23,146 nucleotides of DNA from Giesbergeria sp. (lineage in GTDB: Bacteria > Pseudomonadota > Gammaproteobacteria > Burkholderiales > Burkholderiaceae_C). Below are positions 1-10,710 of the stretch, piece by piece. Location: assembly GCA_017987055.1 (NCBI GenBank), contig JAGNUJ010000009.1, positions 1 to 23,146 of the forward strand, written 5' to 3'. Position 1 is the stretch's first letter, and each line of letters opens with the position of its first letter. Both the position numbers and the translations under genes were made by a program. The notes under the pieces were generated by a model. That model made no database searches. It worked only from the letters and a program-made list of their open reading frames with translations, and was not told where the DNA came from.

Positions 1-2
1 CG

Positions 3-125
3 CATATTGAGAGCATGACGGAGCAAAACACCTCCTTGGTCGAGCAAACGGCCATTGCTGCCGATGGGCTTCAGGGCAATTCGACCGGGTTATGGCGTTC
101 GATGCAGGTGTTTCGCATGGAGTGA
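3..125 (+). CDS. Methyl-accepting chemotaxis protein, C-terminal end only (5' part outside window)
   Basis: The first open frame (third reading frame) runs from the window edge to a TGA at 123-125 and encodes about 40 residues. They include [19 protein letters not shown] and end in VFRME. The pattern E-Q-N-x-S-L-V-E-Q-x-A-x-A-A is the end of the cytoplasmic methylation helix of chemoreceptors, just before the C-terminal tail, and matches the equivalent QQNAALVE segments of the two other receptors in this window. The short tail carries no CheR-binding pentapeptide. The gene lies 64 bases upstream of aer on the same strand, so the two may be co-transcribed. The sensing domain, and hence the ligand, is outside the window. 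Confidence 0.75.
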   Translation, partial: HIESMTEQNTSLVEQTAIAADGLQGNSTGLWRSMQVFRME

Positions 126-174
126 CGTTTTCAGTTCGATACAGCGCTATTTCTTACCTTCAACTGCCTGCCTC

Positions 175-180
175 AAGGAG
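175..180 (+). promoter_or_regulatory. Ribosome binding site deciding the aer start
   Basis: AAGGAG lies nine bases before the ATG at 190. It favours that ATG over the upstream in-frame candidate at 55, which would overlap the preceding receptor gene and add 45 residues unlike any PAS protein. Confidence 0.7.
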
Positions 181-189
181 CTCTCTTTC

Positions 190-1770
190 ATGCGAACCAA
201 CCTGCCTGTAACGGGTAATGAGTACGACTTTCCGGCCGAAGAGTTGTTGATGTCCACCACCGACCACCAAGGCAATATGCTGCACTGCAATGCCGCCTTT
301 GCCCGGGTCAGTGGCTACGATATGGATGAGTTGATGGGCCAGCCGCACAACATCGTGCGCCATCCCGACATGCCGCCCGAGGCCTTTAAAGACCTGTGGT
401 CCACCATCAGCCACGGGCGCAGCTGGATTGGTGTAATCAAAAATCGGTGCAAAAACGGCGATTTTTATTGGGTGCGCGCCCACGTCACGCCGATCATGGA
501 AAACGACCGGCCGTGCGGCTACATGTCGGTGCGCTCCAAGCCCACCCGCGCTGAGGTGCGCGAGGCCGAGGCGTTGCACCAGCGCCTACGCCAACAACGC
601 GAATCGGGACAGCACACTTTTATCTTGCACGCCGGGCGGGTGCGCAATTTGGGCGTGCGCAACCACATCGAGCGCTTGTGCCGCACCAGCTTCACCCAGC
701 GCTTGTTGGCCATGCTGGTGCCTGTGTGGGCGGTGGCGCTGCTGCCCCAAGCGCTGGGCTGGAGCGGGCCGCAGGTGCTGGCCCTGCAGGCGCTGGCGCT
801 GGTGGCGCTGACGTTTTGGATGGTGTGGCGTTTTCACCGGCGCATCACCACGGGGCTGAGTGACGCCAACCGCTTGGCGGGCCGCATTGCCAGCTGTTCG
901 GTAGCGCGCTCTAGCGAATTTGAGTCGCATATTTCTGAGCGCCATCCGATGGCGATGCTGATGGAGCGCTTGCAGCAAATTCAAATCAATACCCGCGCCG
1001 TCATTGGCGATGCCAGCGCCGAGATTGGCAGCTTTGTCCGCATCTCTGACGACATTGCCCACGGCGCGCAAGACCTGTCGCGGCGCACCGAGGCGCAGGC
1101 CAGCAGTTTGGAGGAAACCGCCGCTTCGATGGAGGAGCTGGCCAGCACAGTGCGCCAGTCGGTCGATACCGTGGGGCAGGTGCTGCGCCAAAGCGCGCAC
1201 AGCGCCCAGTTGGCCCAGCGCGGCGGCCAAGCAGTGGCCGATGTGAGCACGGTGATGCAGTCGATTGAGCAGTCCTCGCGCAAGATGGGGCAAATCATCA
1301 GCACCATCGAAGGCATTGCTTTTCAGACCAACATTTTGGCGCTGAACGCCGCCGTCGAAGCGGCGCGCGCCGGCGAGCAAGGGCGCGGTTTTGCCGTGGT
1401 GGCCAGCGAGGTGCGCGCTCTGGCGCAGCGCAGCGCCACGGCGGCGGGCGAGATTCGCACCCTGATTAGCGATTCCAACAGCCAAATCCAGCAAGGCGTG
1501 GGGCAAATGCAGGCGGCGGGCCAGACGATTGACGAGGTGGTGCAGTCGGTTGCGCAAGTGAACCAGCTGATGGGCGATATCAGCCGGGCAACGCACGAGC
1601 AGTCCCAAGGCATTGCGCAGGTCAACGAAGCCGTTGCCAGCTTGGACAAAGTGACGCAGCAAAACGCGGCACTGGTTGAGGCCTCGGCAGCCTCGGCCCA
1701 CGTGATGAGCGTCAACGCCGGGGTGCTGGGGCGCACGCTGTCGGTGTTTCGGCTCTCCTCGGGCGCTTGA
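190..1770 (+). CDS. aer: Aerotaxis/redox receptor, PAS domain plus MCP signalling domain (Aer)
   Basis: This 526-residue protein should sense cellular redox state through FAD bound to an N-terminal PAS domain and signal to CheA/CheW. Residues 20-125 are PAS and align almost without gaps to my memory of E. coli Aer: MSTTD at 21-25, SGY at 41-43, and [12 protein letters not shown] with Arg57, His58 and Asp60 at the same numbers as the E. coli FAD-binding residues; [10 protein letters not shown] follows. That shared numbering and the AAGGAG site support the start at 190. A hydrophobic segment at about 175-215 anchors the protein with no periplasmic domain. The signalling hairpin has [20 protein letters not shown] and [15 protein letters not shown]. 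The tail ends in FRLSSGA without a CheR pentapeptide. It is convergent with queF. Confidence 0.9.
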   Translation: MRTNLPVTGNEYDFPAEELLMSTTDHQGNMLHCNAAFARVSGYDMDELMGQPHNIVRHPDMPPEAFKDLWSTISHGRSWIGVIKNRCKNGDFYWVRAHVTPIMENDRPCGYMSVRSKPTRAEVREAEALHQRLRQQRESGQHTFILHAGRVRNLGVRNHIERLCRTSFTQRLLAMLVPVWAVALLPQALGWSGPQVLALQALALVALTFWMVWRFHRRITTGLSDANRLAGRIASCSVARSSEFESHISERHPMAMLMERLQQIQINTRAVIGDASAEIGSFVRISDDIAHGAQDLSRRTEAQASSLEETAASMEELASTVRQSVDTVGQVLRQSAHSAQLAQRGGQAVADVSTVMQSIEQSSRKMGQIISTIEGIAFQTNILALNAAVEAARAGEQGRGFAVVASEVRALAQRSATAAGEIRTLISDSNSQIQQGVGQMQAAGQTIDEVVQSVAQVNQLMGDISRATHEQSQGIAQVNEAVASLDKVTQQNAALVEASAASAHVMSVNAGVLGRTLSVFRLSSGA

Positions 1771-1794
1771 GGCCTTGGCAGCGTTCTAACGATG

Positions 1795-1821
1795 AAAGGC
1801 GAGCTGAACGGTCGCTTTTTT
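1795..1821 (+). terminator. Rho-independent terminator after aer
   Basis: AAAGGCGA (1795-1802) pairs with TCGCTTTT (1812-1819), eight pairs including one G-T, around a nine-base loop, and the right arm runs into a T tract (1816-1821). It sits 25 bases past the aer stop and overlaps the stop codon of convergent queF. The stem is only moderately GC-rich. Confidence 0.5.
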
Positions 1822-2671
1822 ATTGCCGCGCGGTGCGGGTGCGCGCCGGCAGCGGCTGCGGGTGGCTGGTGCGCCACGGGTTGATGTCGAGGCCGCCCCG
1901 GCGGGTGTAGCGGGCGTAGACCTCTAGCTTGATCGGCTGGCAGTGCGTCCAGATGTCCATAAAAATGCGCTCAACGCAGTGTTCATGGAATTCGTTGTGG
2001 CCGCGAAAGCTCACCAAATACTGCAGCAGGCCTTCGTGGTCGATGTGCGGACCGGTGTAGGCAATGCGCACGCTGCCCCAGTCGGGCTGGCCAGTGACGA
2101 GGCAATTGCTTTTGAGCAAGTTGCTGGTCAGCACCTCGCTCACCGGTGGCTCGTCTTGTTTGGCCGTCAGCAACTCAGGCGCTGGGGTGTAGCGCGTGCA
2201 TTCAATGTCGAGGCGATCCAGGCTCAAGCCGTCCAGCTCGTGCACCTGCTGCTGGTCAAACGCCTGCGGCAGCAGCAGGCTGACGCCGACACTGCCCGCC
2301 ACTGGCGCGCCGTGCCAGACGGTTTGGCTGAGGTCGCTGCGCAGGCAGGCCTGCACTTCGCTGGCATCGGCAAAGCGGCTTTGGTTAAAGCTGTTGAGGT
2401 AGAGCTTGAAGGACTTGCTCTCGACCAAGTTGGGCGTCTCGCACGGCACGGTGATGTGCGCCAGCGCCACCTGCGGTTTGCCGCGCAGGTTCAGCCACGA
2501 CAGCTCAAACGCCGTCCACAAGTCAGCGCCAAAAAACACCGGCGCGCCAGTGATGCCGATCTCAGCGCGCTGGGCGGCGCGCGGCAGGGCAAACAGCAGC
2601 GCCGGGTCGTACTGGTCGGCGTAAGCGGCAGTCTTGCCCAGCGGTGATTGGTCGGGCGTGTGGCGGGTCAT
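1820..2671 (-). CDS. queF: NADPH-dependent 7-cyano-7-deazaguanine reductase (preQ0 reductase)
   Basis: QueF reduces the nitrile of preQ0 to the aminomethyl group of preQ1, the last free-base step of queuosine synthesis before insertion into tRNA. The 283-residue length matches the long, tandem T-fold class (E. coli about 282). The QueF motif ESKSFKLY is at 84-91 within the segment [12 protein letters not shown]. The second half has [13 protein letters not shown], giving Cys190 and Asp197, the same numbers as the catalytic pair of E. coli QueF. HNEFHE at 225-230 fits the substrate/NADPH region. No other queuosine gene is nearby, and the gene sits alone between two receptors. The ATG at 2671 starts just downstream of an intergenic repeat; I see no preQ1 riboswitch. 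Confidence 0.95.
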   Translation of the reverse strand: MTRHTPDQSPLGKTAAYADQYDPALLFALPRAAQRAEIGITGAPVFFGADLWTAFELSWLNLRGKPQVALAHITVPCETPNLVESKSFKLYLNSFNQSRFADASEVQACLRSDLSQTVWHGAPVAGSVGVSLLLPQAFDQQQVHELDGLSLDRLDIECTRYTPAPELLTAKQDEPPVSEVLTSNLLKSNCLVTGQPDWGSVRIAYTGPHIDHEGLLQYLVSFRGHNEFHEHCVERIFMDIWTHCQPIKLEVYARYTRRGGLDINPWRTSHPQPLPARTRTARQ

Positions 2672-2706
2672 GGTCTCAAATACCGGGTAATGTGCTATGA
2701 AATAAA

Positions 2707-2748
2707 GAGCTAATAGCGCACGTATTTATTGGGCTAGAGGCTGTTTTT
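2707..2748 (+). repeat. Dispersed intergenic repeat, copy A (single unit)
   Basis: The unit reads AGCTAATAGCGCACGTATTT then ATTGGGCTAGAGGC and a T-rich end. It shares TAGCGCACGTA and TTATTGGGCTAGAGGC with copy D (20694-20740) and the first half with the palindromic copies at 5783-5858 and 14637-14716. TAGC (2714-2717) can pair with GCTA (2733-2736). It fills most of the 93-base gap between the 3' end of the frameshifted receptor gene and the start of queF. Confidence 0.75.
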
Positions 2749-2764
2749 ATATGAAATAAGCGCC

Positions 2765-4931
2765 TTAAAAGCTCTCCCACTCATCGTCTGCTGGCGGTGA
2801 TTTGGGCGTTGGCGCTGGGGCGCTGGGGCGCTGGGGCGTGGCCAAGGCCGGGCGCTGCACTGGCTTGCGAGCGGGTGCGGTGGCTATCGCCGGTTTGGCA
2901 GCGTGCGTGGCATGAGTGGCTTGATTGGTCGCGGGCTTTACCGAGGCCTTTGCCGGGGCGCGCGGTGGCGCACTGGCGCTGCCCAGATTGAACACTGCCA
3001 CGGTTTGCACCAGCTCTTGCGCTTGGTGTTGCAGGCTGCTGGCGGCGGCGGCCATCTCCTCGACCAAGGCGGCGTTTTGCTGCGTGACTTGGTCCATCTG
3101 CACGATGGCCTCGCCCACTTGGCCGACGCCGGCGCTTTGCTCACTGCTGGCGGCGCTGATTTCACTCATCAAGTCGGCTACTTGCTGGATGGATTTGACC
3201 ACCTCGGTCATGGTGCTGCCGGCCTCATCGACCTGCGCAGCGCCCACTTCGACGCGGCTGACGCTGGTGTCAATCAAGGTGCGGATTTCTTTGGCCGCCT
3301 GTGCCGAGCGCCCCGCTAGGCTGCGCACCTCGCTGGCGACAACGGCAAAGCCGCGCCCTTGCTCGCCGGCGCGCGCCGCTTCGACGGCGGCGTTTAAGGC
3401 CAAGATGTTGGTTTGAAACGCAATGGAGTCAATCACGCCAATGATGTCGGCAATTTGGCGCGAGCTGTCGTTGATGCCCTTCATGGTGTCAATCACCCGG
3501 GCGACGGCTTCGCCGCCTTGCGCGGCCACGCTGGAGGCGCTGCGCGCCAGTTGCGTGGCGGTGCGGGCGTTGTCGGCGTTTTGCGTCACGGTGGAGTTGA
3601 GTTGCTCCATGGAAGCTGCCGTTTGCTCCAACGCGCTGGCTTGGCTCTCGGTGCGTCCGGACAGGTCGTGGTTGCCTTGCGAAATTTGCGCGCTGGCCGT
3701 GGCCACGCCCTCGGCGCCTTGGCGCACGTTGGAGACTACGCTGGCCAAGCTGGTCTGCATTTGCTGCAGCTGTGCCATCAGGCTGGTGCTGTCGTTGGCG
3801 TGCACGCGGATGGGCTGGCTCAGGTCGCCGTGCGCCACGCGCTCGGCCATAGCAGCAGCGTCATCGGGTTCGCCGCCAATCGGGCGTAGCACCATGCGCG
3901 TCAACGCCCACGCCAAGCCCAGCGACACCAGCACAATGCTGAGCAAGCCTAAGCCTATCGAAATCAGGCGCAGTTGTTGCACCTCGGCCAAGATGGTCTC
4001 ATCGGGCACGGTGGCGGCAAACGACCAAGGTGTTTGGCTGTTGCCAATGCGAATGGGTACGTACACCCGTGTTGAGTCGGTTTGCAAGCGTTCGCTGAAG
4101 AAATGGGTCTCAATGTGGCGTCCCTCGGCAATGGCGGCGCGCGCCAAGTTAAAGCTCTCGCTTTTGCCCATGTCTTTGCCAACGTTTTGGGGGTCGCGGT
4201 CACCGACCACCATGCCTTTGTTGGAGATGAGGCTGGCAAAACCGGTTTCGTAGATGCGCATGGGCTCAATGATTTTTTGCAGGTCTGATAAAGCGATGTC
4301 CACCCCTGCTACGCCAGCAAATTTGCCATCAATTTGAATCGGCACCGCCAGAGTTGTCATCAGCACCGATTGGCCAGCGAGCTGGTAGTGGTAAGGCTCC
4401 AGCACGGTTTCTTGTCCGCTGGCTTTGGCCAGCAGATAGAAGTCGCCCACGCCGGGTTTTTCGTAATCGACCAGCGGCTCGTTGTGCAGCGTGCCGTCGC
4501 TGCCCCGGCTCCAATAGGGCACGTAGCGGCCCGTGGCGTCGTGGCCCGACCCGCCGCTAAAAGAGCTGTCTTGGCCGTCAAAAGCGTTGGGTTCCCACGC
4601 GGTCCAAACAGCCAAAAAGCTGGGATTTTCGTGCAGCACACCTTTGAGCAGCGCATTGGCACTGCTGCGCTCGGCCAAGCTATCGGCCTTTAAGCCCTTG
4701 AGGGCGTGTGCAATGGTGCGCGCTGCATCCAATCGCGTGCTCTAGGTGGCGCGTGGCTTTAGCGCCTTCGTTGGCCGCCAGTTGGGTGGTGTATTGCAGT
4801 GCTGTGCGGTGTTGTAGCTTGCCGGTTTGGCGCGACAGCAAGGTCAGTGTGATGGCAAAGCCCAGCAGCACGATAAAGCTCACCAGCAGCAGCAGCCGGG
4901 TGCGAAGAGACATGGTTTTTTTGCGGCTCAT
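2765..4931 (-). pseudogene. dCache-domain methyl-accepting chemotaxis protein, frameshifted near the N-terminus
   Basis: Two frames on the minus strand together make one receptor of about 720 residues. The first frame starts at ATG 4931 (MSRKKTMSLRTRLLLLVSF), carries transmembrane helix 1 (residues 12-33) and the start of the periplasmic domain up to RHLE, then runs into unrelated sequence and stops at 4680. The second frame is open from 4741 to the stop at 2765 and resumes as [15 protein letters not shown]; its apparent start at 4732 is a TTG that I read as an internal Leu. It encodes a dCache sensor ([33 protein letters not shown]), helix 2, HAMP, the signalling hairpin, a Pro/Ala-rich linker of about 75 residues and the ending EWESF, which resembles the CheR-binding pentapeptide NWETF. 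It starts 24 bases after yaaA. It could be a recent pseudogene, a sequencing error or a switchable locus. Confidence 0.8.
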
Positions 4932-4955
4932 AACGGGGCACTCTTGAAAAATGGG

Positions 4956-5738
4956 TCAGACCAAGCGGCGGCGAAACACCAGCCGCTCGGGCGTCGATGC
5001 GCCGGCATCAAAGGCATAGCCAGCGGCGTTGAAATCGTGCAGTTGCTCGGGTGCTGCGGCGCGCTGGTCAATGCAATAACGTGCCATCAGCCCGCGCGCG
5101 CGCTTGGCGTGCAAGCTGACGATTTTGTAGGCGCCGGCTTGGTAGTCCTCAAACACGCACTCGAGCACGCGGATGTGGGCGTGCAGCGCCTTGCGGTCGA
5201 TGGATTTGAAGTATTCCTGCGAGGCCAGATTTAGCAGCAGCGGCGCTGCGTCGTTGCTGAGTGCGGTGTTGAGGTATTGCGCAATTTGCGCGCCCCAAAA
5301 CTGGTAGAGGTTGGCACCTTTGGCCGTGGCCAAGCGCGTGCCCATCTCCAGCCGATACGGTTGCATGGCGTCGAGCGGGCGCAGCACACCGTACAGGCCG
5401 CTCAAGATGGCCAAGTGCTGCTGCGCCCAAGCCAGGTCGTCGGCGCTCAAGCTGCGCGCTTGCAAGCCGTCGTAGACGTCGCCGTTAAAGGCCAGCAGCG
5501 CTGGGCGAGTGGTGGCGCTGCTTGGGTCGCTCGTCCACGCTTGGTAGCGCGCCACGTTGAGCGCAGCCAGCGGATCGCTGATTTTCATTAGCGAGGCCAG
5601 CGTTTGCGGCGTTTGCTGGCGCAGCAGCGCAACCAGCTCGCTCGCTTGGGGCAAAAACTGCGGTGCGGTGGCGACGATGCCATCGGCCAGCGCCGTGGCG
5701 TAGTCCAGAGATTTCGCGGGGGAGAGCAATATCAGCAT
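4956..5738 (-). CDS. yaaA: Peroxide stress protein YaaA (DUF328/UPF0246 family)
   Basis: The 260-residue protein is close to the E. coli YaaA length (258). Family signatures are LSPAKSLDY at 5-13, AFNGDVYDGLQA, ILSGLYGVLRPLD followed by PYRLEMGTRLA, and NLASQEYFKSID. In E. coli YaaA is cytoplasmic, induced under OxyR control, and limits intracellular iron and Fenton damage during H2O2 stress; the family has DNA-binding activity of uncertain purpose. That role is family knowledge, not visible here. The gene lies downstream of rne on the same strand, but a strong terminator and a large palindrome (5783-5858) separate them, so it probably has its own promoter. No clear Shine-Dalgarno sequence precedes ATG 5738. 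The frameshifted receptor gene follows after 24 bases. Confidence 0.93.
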   Translation of the reverse strand: MLILLSPAKSLDYATALADGIVATAPQFLPQASELVALLRQQTPQTLASLMKISDPLAALNVARYQAWTSDPSSATTRPALLAFNGDVYDGLQARSLSADDLAWAQQHLAILSGLYGVLRPLDAMQPYRLEMGTRLATAKGANLYQFWGAQIAQYLNTALSNDAAPLLLNLASQEYFKSIDRKALHAHIRVLECVFEDYQAGAYKIVSLHAKRARGLMARYCIDQRAAAPEQLHDFNAAGYAFDAGASTPERLVFRRRLV

Positions 5739-5782
5739 GGGCAGCGCAGGCTCATCAGGGTTGAAAGCATTTTAAAAAAGTG

Positions 5783-5858
5783 AGCTGCTAGCGCACGTAT
5801 TTATTGCTTTTGACAGTGTTTTTATATTGAAAGTCAATAAATACGTGCGCTAGCAGCT
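5783..5858. repeat. Dispersed intergenic repeat, copy B: perfect 24-bp inverted repeat
   Basis: Positions 5783-5806 (beginning AGCTGCTAGCGCACGTA, ending TTTATTG) and 5835-5858 are exact reverse complements over 24 bases, separated by 28 AT-rich bases that include a short CTTT/AAAG pairing. It lies between the rne terminator and the yaaA start. The arm is the same unit as copies A, C and D. A transcript through it would fold into a very stable hairpin. Confidence 0.95.
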
Positions 5859-5937
5859 ATACATTTAGTATAAAACGAAGAAACCATATTTTCTATTTTT
5901 GCATGGCACAGGTCGATCTAATCGCCAGTGAAAGGGC

Positions 5938-5974
5938 AAAAAAAACGCCAATCCGCTAGAACAACGGATTGGCG
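5938..5974 (-). terminator. Rho-independent terminator of rne
   Basis: On the minus strand, CGCCAATCCG (5965-5974) and CGGATTGGCG (5946-5955) form a perfect ten-base-pair stem with a nine-base loop, followed by eight T residues (5938-5945). It starts about 20 bases after the rne stop codon. Confidence 0.93.
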
Positions 5975-5995
5975 CAGCGCAAGCGCTAGCGGGTG

Positions 5996-9052
<3,057 letters not shown>

Positions 9053-9652
9053 GATGCATTTCCTTTAAATTGTGCTGGGTCGGCAGCGTGCAGCGCTCTG
9101 GCTGTCAGGCTGGAGACCGTGATTTCAAACAAACAACAGGCTCGCTAGGAGCCAACAATGCCTGAGCTGACGCGTTGAAACAAAGGGAATGGCCGGGTAT
9201 GCAGGGTGCGCAGGTGCTGCAGAACTTCAGTTCTGCTTCAGCTCTGCGGGGGTGGCAAGGGCGCGTGGAGGGGGGCGAGCCTGAGAGTGTGCATTTTTGC
9301 TATTGGATAAATAGCTGACTGCGCAGGCGTGGTGCGCGTTAGAGTCAAATTCGATGTCCATTGCAGCAGCGCAGGTCGCTGGCACAAGGGCTGAATCATC
9401 ATCATGAGCATCCACATAAGTCGCTTTGGTCCGCCAGCAGTCGCGACCCGAAAAGAGTGGACTGCTGGCTAGGGTATTCCGTATTCAGAGTGTTTCAATG
9501 TGTCAGCTTGGTGCGCACCGTGCAGGCCATGACAGGAAACTGGCCTGTTATCTGCGTGCACGACGCCCGTTGGCATCGACCGGCCTGCGCTGGGCGAAGG
9601 GTTGTGTGGACTAAAATCCAGACAAATCAACCACTTACAAAACGCTGCGCAG
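9053..9652 (-). promoter_or_regulatory. rne-rluC intergenic region; probable long structured rne leader
   Basis: This 600-base stretch between the divergent rne and rluC starts holds no convincing gene. It contains three clear inverted repeats: GCAGAAC/GTTCTGC with a four-base loop (9219-9236), CCAGCAGTC/GACTGCTGG (9434-9442 with 9460-9468) and CAGGCCA/TGGCCTG (9523-9529 with 9541-9547), plus a degenerate intergenic repeat at 9309-9350. The rne ribosome binding site AAGGA is at 9061-9065. A perfect TATAAT on the minus strand is at 9662-9667, just inside rluC, but no -35 box is evident. A TAAAAT on the plus strand (9612-9617) could serve rluC, also without a -35 match. In other bacteria RNase E represses itself through its 5' leader; applying that here is inference. 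Confidence 0.5.
9309..9350 (+). repeat. Dispersed intergenic repeat, copy E (degenerate)
   Basis: AAATAGCTGACTGCGCA, then a GC-rich middle, then GCGCGTTAGAGTCAAAT. The layout of AATAGCTG at the left, a GCGC inverted arm pair and TAGAG at the right matches copies A and D, but the middle differs. I read it as an old or divergent member of the same family. Confidence 0.4.
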
Positions 9653-10699
9653 GTGAAACATATTATAGAGGCCAAAGCGCCATCTCCCCGGTCGGCCGCC
9701 CCCGCCGCGCCCACCCCCACTAATCTCCCCGCCGCCATCGCAGTTGCCGCTAGTTTCGTTGCTGTCGATGAGGATTCCAACGGCCAGCGGCTGGACAATT
9801 TTTTACTGCGCCAGCTCAAAGGCGTGCCCAAAACCCATGTCTACCGCATCATTCGCAGCGGTGAGGTGCGCGTCAACAAGGGGCGTGCCAACGCCGACAC
9901 CCGTGTGCAAACCGGCGATCTGATTCGCCTGCCGCCGGTGCGCATCTCCGAAAAAGTCGCCGAAAAAGCCGAGCGCCCGGCGCCAGCGCGCGAATTTCCG
10001 CTGCTGCTGGAGGACGATTTTTTGATCGCCATCGACAAGCCCGCCGGCGTGGCGGTGCACGGCGGCAGCGGTGTCAGCTTTGGCGTCATCGAGCAATTGC
10101 GCCAAGCGCGGCCGCAAGCCAAGTTTTTGGAGCTGGTGCACCGCCTCGACCGCGATACCTCGGGTTTGTTGCTGGTCGCCAAAAAGCGCTTGGCGCTGAC
10201 GCGGCTGCAAGACCAGTTCCGCGAGCGCGAAACTGGCAAGACTTATCTGGCACTGGTCAGCGGCACGTGGCCGGCCAAGCTCAAAGTCATCGACACGCCG
10301 CTGCACAAATACCTGCAAGCCGATGGCGAGCGGCGCGTGCGCGTCACCACCGTAGACGATCCGGAGGGGATGCGCGCCATCACCTTGGTCAAAGTGCGCA
10401 GCGTGTTGCCGCCGCGTCCGCTGCAAGGCCTGCCGGCGATGAGTTTGTTAGAAGTCACCATCAAAACCGGCCGCACGCACCAAATCCGCGTCCACCTGTC
10501 CAGCAACGCTCACCCGATTGCCGGTGACGACAAATACGGCGACTTTGAGCTGAACAAGCGGCTGCAAAAAATCGGCTTCAAACGCATGTTTTTGCACGCG
10601 TGGCGCTTGCAGTTTGCCCACCCGACCACCAGCCGCCGCACCGAGCTGTTTGCCGAAATGCCGCCTGAGCTGACTGATTTTTTGGCAGCGGCTGAATGA
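9653..10699 (+). CDS. rluC: 23S rRNA pseudouridine synthase, RluA/RluC family
   Basis: The protein isomerises uridines of 23S rRNA (955, 2504 and 2580 in E. coli) to pseudouridine. An S4 RNA-binding domain occupies about 45-95 (GQRLDNFLLRQLKG, VYRIIRSGEVRVNKG). The catalytic domain has IDKPAGVAVHGG at 127-138 and HRLDRDTSGLLL with the catalytic Asp166, then KTYLALV and TGRTHQIRVHL. I chose GTG 9653 (348 residues, start MKHIIEAK). The same frame could start at TTG 9602, but that adds 17 residues without family character. No strong ribosome binding site is seen for either. The low-complexity Ala/Pro segment at 8-35 is common in betaproteobacterial copies, as far as I recall. The gene is divergent from rne, and the stop overlaps or abuts the next gene. 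Confidence 0.93.
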   Translation: MKHIIEAKAPSPRSAAPAAPTPTNLPAAIAVAASFVAVDEDSNGQRLDNFLLRQLKGVPKTHVYRIIRSGEVRVNKGRANADTRVQTGDLIRLPPVRISEKVAEKAERPAPAREFPLLLEDDFLIAIDKPAGVAVHGGSGVSFGVIEQLRQARPQAKFLELVHRLDRDTSGLLLVAKKRLALTRLQDQFRERETGKTYLALVSGTWPAKLKVIDTPLHKYLQADGERRVRVTTVDDPEGMRAITLVKVRSVLPPRPLQGLPAMSLLEVTIKTGRTHQIRVHLSSNAHPIAGDDKYGDFELNKRLQKIGFKRMFLHAWRLQFAHPTTSRRTELFAEMPPELTDFLAAAE

Positions 10700-10710
10700 C
10701 GGGGGTTGGT

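Noticed and set aside
586..1701. Long minus-strand frame opposite aer
   Set aside because: The His/Arg/Ala-rich, domain-free translation fits a shadow of the receptor coding strand.
2672..2764. Possible preQ1 riboswitch ahead of queF
   Set aside because: The gap is mostly the dispersed repeat; I see no C-rich loop and A-rich tail arrangement typical of preQ1 aptamers.
4354..4693. Short frames opposite the dCache domain
   Set aside because: They have no start signal or domain and lie wholly within the receptor coding region.
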